The notes under the pieces are model-generated. The model saw only the letters and a list, made by a program, of their open reading frames with translations, was not told the origin of the DNA and ran no database searches. Below are positions 20,411-28,392 of a DNA stretch of 64,000 nt, one piece after another. The stretch's first letter is position 1. Every line of letters starts with the position of its first letter. The position numbers were made by a program, and so were the translations under genes. The stretch comes from Spiroplasma endosymbiont of Crioceris asparagi (lineage in GTDB: Bacteria; Bacillota_I; Bacilli_A; Mycoplasmatales; Mycoplasmataceae), in assembly GCF_964020035.1 (NCBI RefSeq), contig NZ_OZ026475.1, positions 496,001 to 560,000 of the forward strand, given 5' to 3'.

Positions 20411-20440
20411 AAAAAACTAGAATTAATCTAGTTTATTTTT
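20411..20440 (-). terminator. Rho-independent terminator of folA
   Basis: Stem AAACTAGA / TCTAGTTT with an ATTAA-type loop and T-run on the minus strand; includes the folA stop codon. Confidence 0.85.
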
Positions 20441-20905
20441 TCTTAAATATGTTTTGACACAAAATCCATCATATTGTTTTTCTTCTAATAAAATAAATTT
20501 TTCAAAATCAACTTTAGGTGCAAACACATCACCCTCATATTCTTGATTAATTTCACTAATAATTAATTTATCGGCTAAATCAAGTGTGCTTTGATAAACA
20601 CTTAAACCACCAATTATAAATAATTCTTGATTACTGTTTTTAAAATCAATAATTTCATCTAGATTATTAATAATTTTTAGATTTTGAAAAGCTTGATTAT
20701 TTTTCATTGTTTTAGACAAAACAATGTTTTCACGATTTGGTAAAGGTTTAATTTTTAAAGACTCTCAAGTTTTTCTTCCCATTAACACAGTTTTATTTTT
20801 TGTTACATTTTGAAAATGTTCCATTTCAGCCTTAATATTTCATGGTAAAAAATTATCCCTACCAATAACTTTGTTTTTAGATTCTGCCCATATTAAAATA
20901 ATCAT
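20423..20905 (-). CDS. folA: Dihydrofolate reductase
   Basis: Regenerates tetrahydrofolate with NADPH after thymidylate synthesis. 160 residues: MIILIWAESKNKVIGRDNFLPW with the substrate-binding Trp (TGA), then TVLMGRKTWESL, LPNRENIVLS and LFIIGGLSVYQS (the IIGG NADPH loop). The active-site acid is a Glu or Asp in helix B (KAEMEHF). It follows thyA by 55 nt and ends in its own terminator, so thyA-folA is one unit that supplies dTMP. Length is typical. Confidence 0.95.
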
Positions 20906-20960
20906 TCTTTACCTACCTTAATTATTATTTCATAATTATAAAAAATTTATTTGTTTATTA

Positions 20961-21827
20961 TTAAACAGCAATTGGTGCCACAATTTTGCTATGATGTTTG
21001 TAGTTTTTTAATATTATATCTTCGTGATCAATTTCAAAAATATTTTTGTTTGAAGTTATTTCTATATTTGATAATTTATATGGTTTTCTTTGAATTTGAC
21101 ATTTTACTTGCTCTATGTGATTTTTGTAAATATGTGCATCTCCAATTGTGTGAATAAAATATCTTGGGATTAAATTAACCTCTCTTGCAATTAGTATCAA
21201 AAGCAAAGAATAACTGGCAATGTTAAATGGCGCTCCCAAAAACATATCAGCACTTCTTTGATACATTTGAAGGTCTAAATACTTATCTTCAGCAACATAT
21301 AATTGAAATAAAGTGTGACATGGGGGTAACAACATTTTATCCACTTCATTTGGATTTCATGCAGAAACTATATGCCTTCTTGAATTAGGATCTTTTTTTA
21401 AGTTTTCAATTAATTTTTTAAATTGATCTACACCATTAAAATCTCTTCATTGTTTACCATACACTGGCCCTAAATCTCCATATTTTTTTGCAAAACTTAC
21501 ATCATTTTTAATTTTTTCAACAAACTCAGCAAGTGTTTCATTTTTGTAATCTTTTGATTTTGTAAAATTTTGATATGGTCATTCGTTTCATATATTTACA
21601 TTATTATCAACAAGGTATTTAATGTTTGTGTTTCCTCTTATAAACCATAATAATTCAACCAAAATAGCCTTAAAATATACTTTTTTTGTTGTTAATAATG
21701 GGAAACCCTTTCTTAAATCATATCTTTGTTGCACACCAAATTTTGAGATAGTTCCAACCTTAGTTCTATCTTCTTTATTATTATTTTCTTTTAAAATTTC
21801 TTTTAAAATGTTTAAATATTGTTTCAT
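20961..21827 (-). CDS. thyA: Thymidylate synthase
   Basis: Methylates dUMP to dTMP using methylenetetrahydrofolate. 288 residues: start region [35 protein letters not shown], a nucleophile motif in [14 protein letters not shown] (Cys in PCH), [20 protein letters not shown] and DAHIYKNH. Several Trp (WNPNEVD, HEWPYQNF) use TGA. It is the first gene of a thyA-folA unit; the roughly 230 nt upstream (21828-22060) are AT-rich with no ORF and must hold its promoter. Confidence 0.96.
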
Positions 21828-22060
21828 TATTTTCCTTTAATTATTTTTTGTCTAAATTAATATTTTAAAATTAAGTAATCTTAATTTTATATTGCATAAT
21901 TTTTTAGTTTAAAAATGCTTTTAAAACGAGAATTTAAATTTATCTATTAAAAATAAAAAAACCATTTAAATAAACTGATTTTTTTGCTCTTAAATTAGCT
22001 ATATCTTTTTTATTCCTTACCCTTATTTTAAATCAAATGATATAACTTTTATCATAAAAA

Positions 22061-22087
22061 ATAAAAAATAGTCATTTGACTATTTTT
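22061..22087 (-). terminator. Rho-independent terminator of the L21-Prp-L27 operon
   Basis: Perfect stem AAAAATAGTCA / TGACTATTTTT with a 2-nt centre, T-rich on the 3' side of the minus strand; the stop codon of rpmA is within the stem. Confidence 0.85.
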
Positions 22088-22364
22088 GTTCAATAACTGT
22101 TACTCTTGTTTTATCTTTTCCAAATCTTTGGTATTTAACAACCCCTGATTTTAATGCGAATAAAGTGTCATCTCCACCTCTTCCAACATTAATTCCTGGA
22201 TGAATTTTTGTTCCTCTTTGTCTAAAAATGATTGAACCTGCATTTGCAAATTCTCCATCAGCTTTTTTAGCACCTAATCTTTTTGATTCTGAGTCTCTAC
22301 CATTTCTTGTAGAACCAGTTCCTTTTTTAGAGGCAAAATATTGTAACCCTAATAAAAATTTCAT
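22080..22364 (-). CDS. rpmA: 50S ribosomal protein L27
   Basis: 94 residues. It begins [19 protein letters not shown]: the first residues up to LQYF form the N-terminal extension seen in Firmicutes L27, which is cut before ASKKG by the Prp protease; mature L27 then starts with the Ala-Ser-Lys-Lys that reaches the peptidyl-transferase centre. The rest ([30 protein letters not shown]) is standard. The ATG overlaps the prp stop by one base (TAATG), so translation is coupled. Order rplU-prp-rpmA is that of Firmicutes. Confidence 0.97.
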   Translation of the reverse strand: MKFLLGLQYFASKKGTGSTRNGRDSESKRLGAKKADGEFANAGSIIFRQRGTKIHPGINVGRGGDDTLFALKSGVVKYQRFGKDKTRVTVIEQK

Positions 22365-22672
22365 TATATCTCCTTTAATTCAAAATATGTTGGATATTGT
22401 TCAAAAATTGTTTTCAATTGTATTTTGACAAATTCCAGTGTTTTTTGCAATTCATTTGAATCACTTTTAACAATAATTTGAATTTCATTTTCTAAAACAT
22501 TTAATGTTGCTTGATCATTATACAAAATATCAATTGCATTTAATGCTCCAACCATTATTGCAGTAACCCCTGCACAAACAATATCTTTACCACTATTGGC
22601 ATAATTTGCATGTCCATTTACCACAATACTTTTAATTTTATTATTATCACTTTTAATAAGTGCTTTTATCAT
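22364..22672 (-). CDS. prp: Ribosomal-processing cysteine protease Prp
   Basis: 102 residues. Removes the N-terminal extension of L27. Key features: [21 protein letters not shown] (residues 19-39) with the catalytic His in GHANYA and Cys in VCAGVT, the family signature. It sits between rplU and rpmA as in Bacillus and Staphylococcus, and its substrate's extension (LQYF before ASKKG) is present in the next gene, so function is well supported. Confidence 0.93.
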   Translation of the reverse strand: MIKALIKSDNNKIKSIVVNGHANYANSGKDIVCAGVTAIMVGALNAIDILYNDQATLNVLENEIQIIVKSDSNELQKTLEFVKIQLKTIFEQYPTYFELKEI

Positions 22673-22684
22673 AAAATCTAACCC

Positions 22685-23278
22685 TTATTTTTTAGCTGCT
22701 GGTTTTTTAGTTGCAGTTGTTTTTGTTGCTGCTGGCTTAGCTGCTGCTGGTTTTTTAACTGCAGTTGCTTTTGCTGCTGCTGGTTTTTTAGTTGCAGTTG
22801 TTTTTGTTGCTGCTGGCTTAGCTGCTGCTGGTTTTTTAATTGCAGTTGCTTTTTTTGCTGCTGCTGGTTTTTTAACTGCAGTTGCTTTTGCTGCTGCTGG
22901 TTTTTTAACTGCAGTTGCTTTTTTTGCTGCTGGTTTAGAAACTTTTTTTAACACTTCTGGTATTTTAATTCCAGCTCCATCAATTGATATTTGATCAATT
23001 TCAACTTTTGTATAAGGTTGTCTATGACCATAAGTTTTATTTATATTTTTCTTTGGATGGTATCTTATTACTTTAATTTTCTTTTGTTTACCTTGTTTAA
23101 TGATTTTTCCAACTACTACTGCTGATTTTAAAAATGGTTTTCCAAATTTATCATCAATCATTAATACATCAGTAAAGTAAACTTTATTGCCTTCTTTTTC
23201 TGGCAATTTTTCAACATATATGGTTTCTTTTTCTTGAACCATTATTTGTTTTCCACCTGTTTGTATAATTGCAAACAT
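22685..23278 (-). CDS. rplU: 50S ribosomal protein L21 with long Ala/Lys/Pro repeat tail
   Basis: 197 residues. Residues 1-111 are ordinary L21 (MFAIIQTGGKQIMVQ, VVVGKIIKQGKQKKIKV, HPKKNINKTYGHRQPYTKVEI). Residues 112-197 are an added basic low-complexity tail built from variants of KKPAAAKATAV and KPAATKTTAT repeats, similar in style to histone-H1-like and AlgP tails. The DNA under it is a set of near-identical direct repeats that can recombine or slip. L21 is normally close to 100 residues. It lies first in the rplU-prp-rpmA operon behind an L21-type leader. Confidence 0.95.
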   Translation of the reverse strand: MFAIIQTGGKQIMVQEKETIYVEKLPEKEGNKVYFTDVLMIDDKFGKPFLKSAVVVGKIIKQGKQKKIKVIRYHPKKNINKTYGHRQPYTKVEIDQISIDGAGIKIPEVLKKVSKPAAKKATAVKKPAAAKATAVKKPAAAKKATAIKKPAAAKPAATKTTATKKPAAAKATAVKKPAAAKPAATKTTATKKPAAKK

Positions 23279-23360
23279 AATTTCCTCCGTTTATACTCGC
23301 CCATTACGTGTGTTTGTAAAAAACATCTTTGATACGTTAAAGGTGCGGTTGAAACTTTTT
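23279..23360 (-). promoter_or_regulatory. L21-type ribosomal protein leader (putative)
   Basis: About 80 nt between the likely promoter region (AT-rich, 23360-23405) and the L21 ATG. The minus strand holds GTTTCAACCGCACC, then GTAATGGGCGAG just before CGGAGG, unusually G/C-rich for this genome. Position and composition fit the L21 leader RNA known in Firmicutes, which represses rplU in response to L21. I cannot fold it reliably by eye. Confidence 0.5.
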
Positions 23361-23409
23361 TTCAACTAATAATTATTTTATATTATTTATTTTAAAAATT
23401 TTATAAAAA

Positions 23410-23697
23410 TTAAATAATTGAAGAATTATTTGAATACATATGATCAATTTGTGACTGTGTCATATGTGAATGTCCATCACCATGTTTTGTACTAAATGAT
23501 GCATTACCAATTTTATAAGACATGTCAGTTGAATGGTCATGTTCTTTTCCAGATAAAATTGTTGTGTTAATTGCACCAATTAAATTTATTAAACCGCTAA
23601 ATGGTGCCTCAATAACTTTAGCTATTCCATCAAAAAAGGCTCCAGTTATTGCACCACCTTCAATTTTTTCTAATTCATTGTCGGTTAGTTTTGTCAT
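23410..23697 (-). CDS. Small double-glycine-leader (bacteriocin-like) peptide
   Basis: 95 residues. It starts MTKLTDNELEKIEGG (residues 1-15), a textbook double-glycine leader of class II bacteriocins and related secreted peptides (LxxxELxxIxGG). The predicted mature part of 80 residues begins AITGAFFDGIAKV, continues as a small-residue-rich hydrophobic helix with GxxxG-like spacing (about residues 16-50), then turns polar and His-rich (HDHS, KHGDGHSH). A strong RBS (AGGGGTGAT) precedes the ATG. No C39-peptidase transporter or immunity gene lies beside it. Its neighbours are housekeeping (rplU operon, rsmI). Secretion and antimicrobial or signalling activity are inference from the leader. Confidence 0.75.
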   Translation of the reverse strand: MTKLTDNELEKIEGGAITGAFFDGIAKVIEAPFSGLINLIGAINTTILSGKEHDHSTDMSYKIGNASFSTKHGDGHSHMTQSQIDHMYSNNSSII

Positions 23698-23725
23698 CTT
23701 ATCACCCCTTATGGTAAATCGATGA

Positions 23726-24616
23726 TTATTTAGAATTAATATACATTTTATATAATGTTTTTTTGTCTAAATTGTTATTTGAAGCAACTTCCTTAACTGA
23801 TTCGTTTAATTTAAAACCTTTTTTTACCAATTCATCTATTAAAGCAAAAATTTCATTCATATCTTCGATAGTTTTTGTAATTCATTTTGGTTTTACAACA
23901 ACTACAAATTCTCCTTTGTCAACAAAATTTTTCGAACCAACAAATTCACTAACTTCAGTTAAATTTCCTCTAATTATTTCTTCATTTAATTTTGTAATTT
24001 CTCTACAAATCGCAACTAAAGAATCTTCTGTAAAAACTGTTTTTAATAAATCTATTGTATCTTTAATGCGATGAACAGATTCATAAAAAGTAAATAATAT
24101 ATCTTCTTGATTATTAATTGCGTTTTTATATTTTAAAAATTCTTCTTGAATCTTGGTTTTTTTTCTTTCTAAAAAACCCAAAAAAATAAAATTATGAAAA
24201 TAAATACCTGCAGAAATTAAGGCGTAGTTTAGTGCACTTCCAGCTCCCACAGTAACTATGTTTACTTCTATATTATCTTTATATAAAAGTTGTTCAATTG
24301 TTTTTAAACCCGGATCTGAAAAACCCGGAACACCTGCATCACTAATAATTGCAATTGATTGATTTTTTTCAATATATTGTTTTAAGGTATTTAACATTTG
24401 TAGTTCATTAAATTTATGAAACGCAAATGTTTTGTTGTGAATATCAAATTTATCAAGTAATTTTTTAGATGTTCTTGTATCTTCACAAAAGATTGCACCA
24501 ACTTCTTTTAAAATATTTATTGCTCTAAAATTAAATTCATTTAAATTACCAATTGGTGTTGTGACAAAATAAATTGTAGAATTTTTATTATTAAATGATT
24601 TTTGCACTTGTAACAT
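23726..24616 (-). CDS. rsmI: 16S rRNA 2'-O-methyltransferase RsmI
   Basis: Methylates the ribose of C1402 in 16S rRNA using SAM. 296 residues: YFVTTPIGNLNEF start motif (tetrapyrrole-methylase fold), CEDTRTSKKLLDKF, SDAGVPGFSDPG, FLGFLERKK and FTFYESVHRI. The frame continues through a TGA Trp (KPKWITK) into a C-terminal helix-turn-helix-like segment ending NNLDKKTLYKMYINSK, typical of the Bacillus/mollicute form; the standard code would cut it 50 residues short. I chose the ATG at 24616 because GGGAG lies 6 nt upstream; the in-frame TTG at 24628 is inside that site. Confidence 0.93.
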
Positions 24617-24649
24617 TTTTACTCCCAAACAAAAAAACCATGTTGTTGA

Positions 24650-25123
24650 TTATTTTATAGAAATAATTTCAACATCATATGGTTTTTTAATATTTTTAAT
24701 TCTAGCTTTTTCGCCAACACCTTTACCAATTAAAGCTTCAGCAATTGGTGATTCATAAGAAATTTTAGAATTGAAAGGATCAGCTTCAATAGGACTCACA
24801 ACTTTAAAAGTCATATTTTGTTTTGTTAAACTATTTGATACTGTAACTGTACTTCCAACTTTAACTTCTTTTTTACCCGAACTTTTAGAATCAACAATTT
24901 TTGCTTTCATTACTAAAGTTTCAAGTTCTTTAATTCTTGCTTCTACTTCTGCTTGACGATTTCTAACCGCATCATAATCTGCATTTTCTGACAAGTCTCC
25001 CTGTGAACGTGCTTCAACAAGTTCTTCAATAACTTGTGGTCTTATAACATTGATTAAATTTTCTAATTCTTCTTTAATTTTTTTATAACCTTCGCTTGTT
25101 AAAACAATATCTTTTGCATTCAT
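24650..25123 (-). CDS. greA: Transcription elongation factor GreA
   Basis: 157 residues. Rescues backtracked RNA polymerase by stimulating transcript cleavage. N-terminal coiled-coil hairpin with LTSEGYKKIKEELENL and SENADYDAVRNRQAEVEARI (the acidic tip DxxE in LSENADYD), then an FKBP-like C-terminal domain with ISYESPIAEALIGKGVGE. Start at MNAKDIV is set by AGAGGTAATA upstream; the longer frame (MCIINKSRG) covers the RBS. TATAAT at 25145-25150, near the end of the MATE gene, is a likely -10. Confidence 0.95.
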   Translation of the reverse strand: MNAKDIVLTSEGYKKIKEELENLINVIRPQVIEELVEARSQGDLSENADYDAVRNRQAEVEARIKELETLVMKAKIVDSKSSGKKEVKVGSTVTVSNSLTKQNMTFKVVSPIEADPFNSKISYESPIAEALIGKGVGEKARIKNIKKPYDVEIISIK

Positions 25124-25162
25124 ATTATTACCTCTTGATTTATTAATTATACACAAAAAATG

Positions 25163-26647
25163 TTAAATTTTTTTGGCATATTTTTGTCAAGTCCCCTTTC
25201 TTCATCTTCTTTGATAAACTAGTGAACGAATAAGTGGATCACATAAATTACATGAATAAATTAATAATAAAAATATTCCATTATTAGTTCCATTTGTAGT
25301 GTTTGACACAAATTGAAGTAGTATTAATGGTCCCACAACCATTCCAATCCCCATGGTGAATAAAGAAAGTGTTATTGGGAATCATAAGTCATTTGAGCTT
25401 CACAATGCTCTTAATATTGTCATATTAACTGTATCAAATAATAATTTAATTAATAGTACACCAAATAAAACAAATCCCCATTTTAAAATAATGTTGCTTG
25501 GGACATTAAATGCTAACATAATTGGATAAGTTAACATAAACATAACTATCCCAGAAATTACTGAAGCATAAATTGCTAATTTTCAGCAATTTATTCCCTC
25601 TCTATATGCTCCCTCTTTGTCATCTTCACCAATTTTTCTTGAAACAAAAACAGAGGTTACCGTTCCCATTGCCGAAGTAAAAGCACTTGAGTATTGTTGA
25701 ATTGATGTTATATTTCTATGAAATACTAACCAAGTATAATGTGTTTCTTTTTTTCCCACACCATTGGAAATTACATCTGCATCTCCTAATTTTGAAATTG
25801 TCATAGAAGTAACAAAACTAAATAAAAATCATGTTCCCATTTCCATTGTTATTGGTAATCCCATTTTTAAAGTATCTTTTGCAAATTTAGGATTAAACGC
25901 AAAAAACTTAGAAGTAGAAAAATCAATAAACTTTATACAAAAATAACCCATATATAAAAGTAAAAAAACACTGGTTAATATCAAAGAGGTGGCACTTCAA
26001 ACAGGGCCTAAATCAAAGATAAATAACATTCCTAAAATTAATACTAAATTTAAAAATCCAGAAATTATTGATCCAATTGTTACATAAATTGATTTTTTCA
26101 AAGCTTGTAAACCAGCTACAAACACTTGAATAATTGAGAGCATTAAGAACTGCACATTTAAAATTCTATAATAATTAATAGAAATATTCATTAACTCTTT
26201 TTTTTCTTCGGCACTAATATCAACATCTGCTTTTGGACTTAATAAATTGATAATATTTTCAGAAAATATTTGTGTAAATGCAAAGATAAATAAAACTATA
26301 AAAAAGTTAAGAACTAATCCTGTTTTAAGAACTTCTGACAATTCTTTTTTTCTACCTTGTCCAATTAGGTTTCCCATAACTATTAGTGTTCCAGATGCAA
26401 TTAAAGTTGGCACAAATTGCAATGTAAAATAACAAACAATTGCTTTATTAACTGCATCGCTATAATATCCCCTATCATAATAATTCATTGCAATTTGATT
26501 AATTTGAGCAACAAATACTGAAAACAACATTTGAATAAATATTGGTATTGCCATCGTTAAAATTGCTTTTTTATTATTGACTCTCCAAAATGGTTGATCT
26601 ATTTTTGCAAACTTTTTAATTTCTATATTCTTATTTTCTCCAAACAT
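25163..26647 (-). CDS. MATE-family efflux transporter
   Basis: 494 residues with about 12 transmembrane helices in two halves. After 30 cytosolic residues comes AILTMAIPIFIQMLFSVFVAQINQIAMNYY, the usual MATE first helix pair; internal repeats such as GSIISGFLNLVLILGMLFIF and GTVTSVFVSRKIGEDD follow the same pattern in the second half. The family exports drugs, flavins or metabolites using Na+ or H+ gradients; substrate unknown. It ends in a basic tail (QRRWRKGTWQKYAKKI). The ATG abuts the uvrC stop (TAAATG), so the two are co-translated. Confidence 0.88.
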
Positions 26648-28384
26648 TTATTTATTCCTTTTAATAAATTCAATTAAATTATCTAGTGTATTCTTATTGG
26701 TAATCATTTCTTTAATCAAATCAATATTAGCACTAAAAAGTGAATTATTATCAGGAAATTTATTTCTTATTTTTAAAATTTGTTTTGGACCCAAACCTTT
26801 AACTTCATACAACATATCTTTTTTGATAGCTGACTCTTTTTTGAATCTAAAAACACTTATTGTATATTCATGAACTCTTTCTTGCATTGCGGCAAGAAAA
26901 TTAAATAGTCTTTTATTCTTTTTAATGTCTACTTCATGTCCTAAATAATTTATTCCTTTTTCGGTTTTGTGTTTGTTATTTTTAACAAGTCCAATTACAT
27001 TAATATTTAAATTCAATTCATTTAATTGTGACATTGCGGCATTAAATTGAATTTTACCGCCATCTACAATTATTAAATCTGGCAATATTCTTTTCTCCAT
27101 TAATGATTTTTGATATCTTCGATAAATTACATTTTGCATTCTATGAAAGTCATCACCTTGTTCAATTTCAATTTTATAAGCTCTAAATTCATTTTTAATT
27201 GGCTTTCCATTTTTAAAAACAACAACTCCGCCCGTCACAAATTCTTTACCAATATTAGCAATATCAAATACTTCGATATGATTTGGGTATTTATTTAAAT
27301 CAAATGATTTTTGCATATCTAATAATACATCATAAGAATCATTGATAGTTTTTTTAGAATATAAAAATTCTTTAGAATTTTCTTTACATAAATCCAAAAG
27401 TTTTTTTGAAATTTTTGTTTTATTATCAAATTTTAATTTTAACTCTTCAAGAACATACAAGTTATTAAATTGCTCAGGAAGATTCAAAAGATCTGGTTGC
27501 GTATTTTTTTCATAAAATTGAAAAATAAATGATTCGAGAGTTTCTTCTAAACTTTGAAAATTGTTAGGAAAAATTTCTTGTTCTTTAAATGACAATTTAC
27601 CATTTAAGTAAAATAAAACAGAAATACAAATATTGTTTTCATCTTGATAAAAATTAATAACATGGCGGTTGATTTTTTCTTGTAGTTCAACATTTTGTGT
27701 TCCAACTAGAAAATCAATATGATCTAAAATTTCTTTATACCTTTTTGCTTGTTCAAATTGAAGATTATTTGCAGAAACAGAGATTTTTTCAAACAATCTT
27801 TTTTTAACAAATTCTGTATCACCTTTAAAAAAATTTTTAATTTTTTTAATTTGTTCTTTGTAATAATCTTCAGAAACATCTTTAAAGCAAGCTCCAGAAC
27901 ATTCATCAATTTGAAAATAAAGACATGGTTTTCCCAAATTACCTTTGCATCTCCTTAAGGGAATAAGTGTTTCTAGGGTTTCTAATATTTGTCTAGCATT
28001 GCTTCCACTAGGAAATGGTCCAAAAACATTTTTATACTTATGATTATTTTTTCTAATATATACATATTTGGGATCTTTTTCATTTGTGATGGCAATATAT
28101 GGATATCGTTTATCATCATTTAATAAAACATTAAATCTTGGAGAATATTTTTTGATTAAGTTTTGTTCTAAAAGTAATGATTCCTTTTCATTGTTGGTAA
28201 TAATTGTTTCAACTTTTTCAATTTCACTTATTAATTTTTCAGTTTTAAAATTTTGTGATTTTATAAAATAAGATGAAACTCTTTTTTTTAAATTTTTAGC
28301 TTTACCAACATAAATTACCACATTGTCTTTATTAAAATATAAATAACAACCTGGTTTTTGGGGAATGTTTTTTAGATTAATCAT
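26648..28384 (-). CDS. uvrC: UvrABC excinuclease subunit C
   Basis: Makes both incisions in nucleotide excision repair. 578 residues: GIY-YIG domain (PGCYLYFNKDNVVIYVGKAK, residues 11-30), a Cys-containing CSGACFK loop, a UVR motif (NNLQFEQAKRYKEILDHI, about residues 211-228), an RNase-H-like C-terminal nuclease core (IEVFDIANIGKEFVTGG; LIIVDGGKIQFNAA), and terminal helix-hairpin-helix (VKGLGPKQILKIRNKF). It contains no in-frame TGA at all. Its start follows the FtsX-permease stop by 8 nt, with AGGTAA between. Confidence 0.96.
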   Translation of the reverse strand: MINLKNIPQKPGCYLYFNKDNVVIYVGKAKNLKKRVSSYFIKSQNFKTEKLISEIEKVETIITNNEKESLLLEQNLIKKYSPRFNVLLNDDKRYPYIAITNEKDPKYVYIRKNNHKYKNVFGPFPSGSNARQILETLETLIPLRRCKGNLGKPCLYFQIDECSGACFKDVSEDYYKEQIKKIKNFFKGDTEFVKKRLFEKISVSANNLQFEQAKRYKEILDHIDFLVGTQNVELQEKINRHVINFYQDENNICISVLFYLNGKLSFKEQEIFPNNFQSLEETLESFIFQFYEKNTQPDLLNLPEQFNNLYVLEELKLKFDNKTKISKKLLDLCKENSKEFLYSKKTINDSYDVLLDMQKSFDLNKYPNHIEVFDIANIGKEFVTGGVVVFKNGKPIKNEFRAYKIEIEQGDDFHRMQNVIYRRYQKSLMEKRILPDLIIVDGGKIQFNAAMSQLNELNLNINVIGLVKNNKHKTEKGINYLGHEVDIKKNKRLFNFLAAMQERVHEYTISVFRFKKESAIKKDMLYEVKGLGPKQILKIRNKFPDNNSLFSANIDLIKEMITNKNTLDNLIEFIKRNK

Positions 28385-28392
28385 TGATTTAC

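Noticed and set aside
21828-22060. Possible small gene or riboswitch in the 230-nt gap before thyA
   Set aside because: Longest ORF is about ten codons and no conserved riboswitch core could be seen; AT-rich promoter region only.
22690-22930. Direct repeats as a possible CRISPR or tandem-repeat element
   Set aside because: They are coding repeats of the L21 Ala/Lys tail, without spacers of constant length.
24616-24628. TTG start for rsmI at 24628
   Set aside because: It lies within the GGGAG ribosome-binding site of the ATG at 24616.
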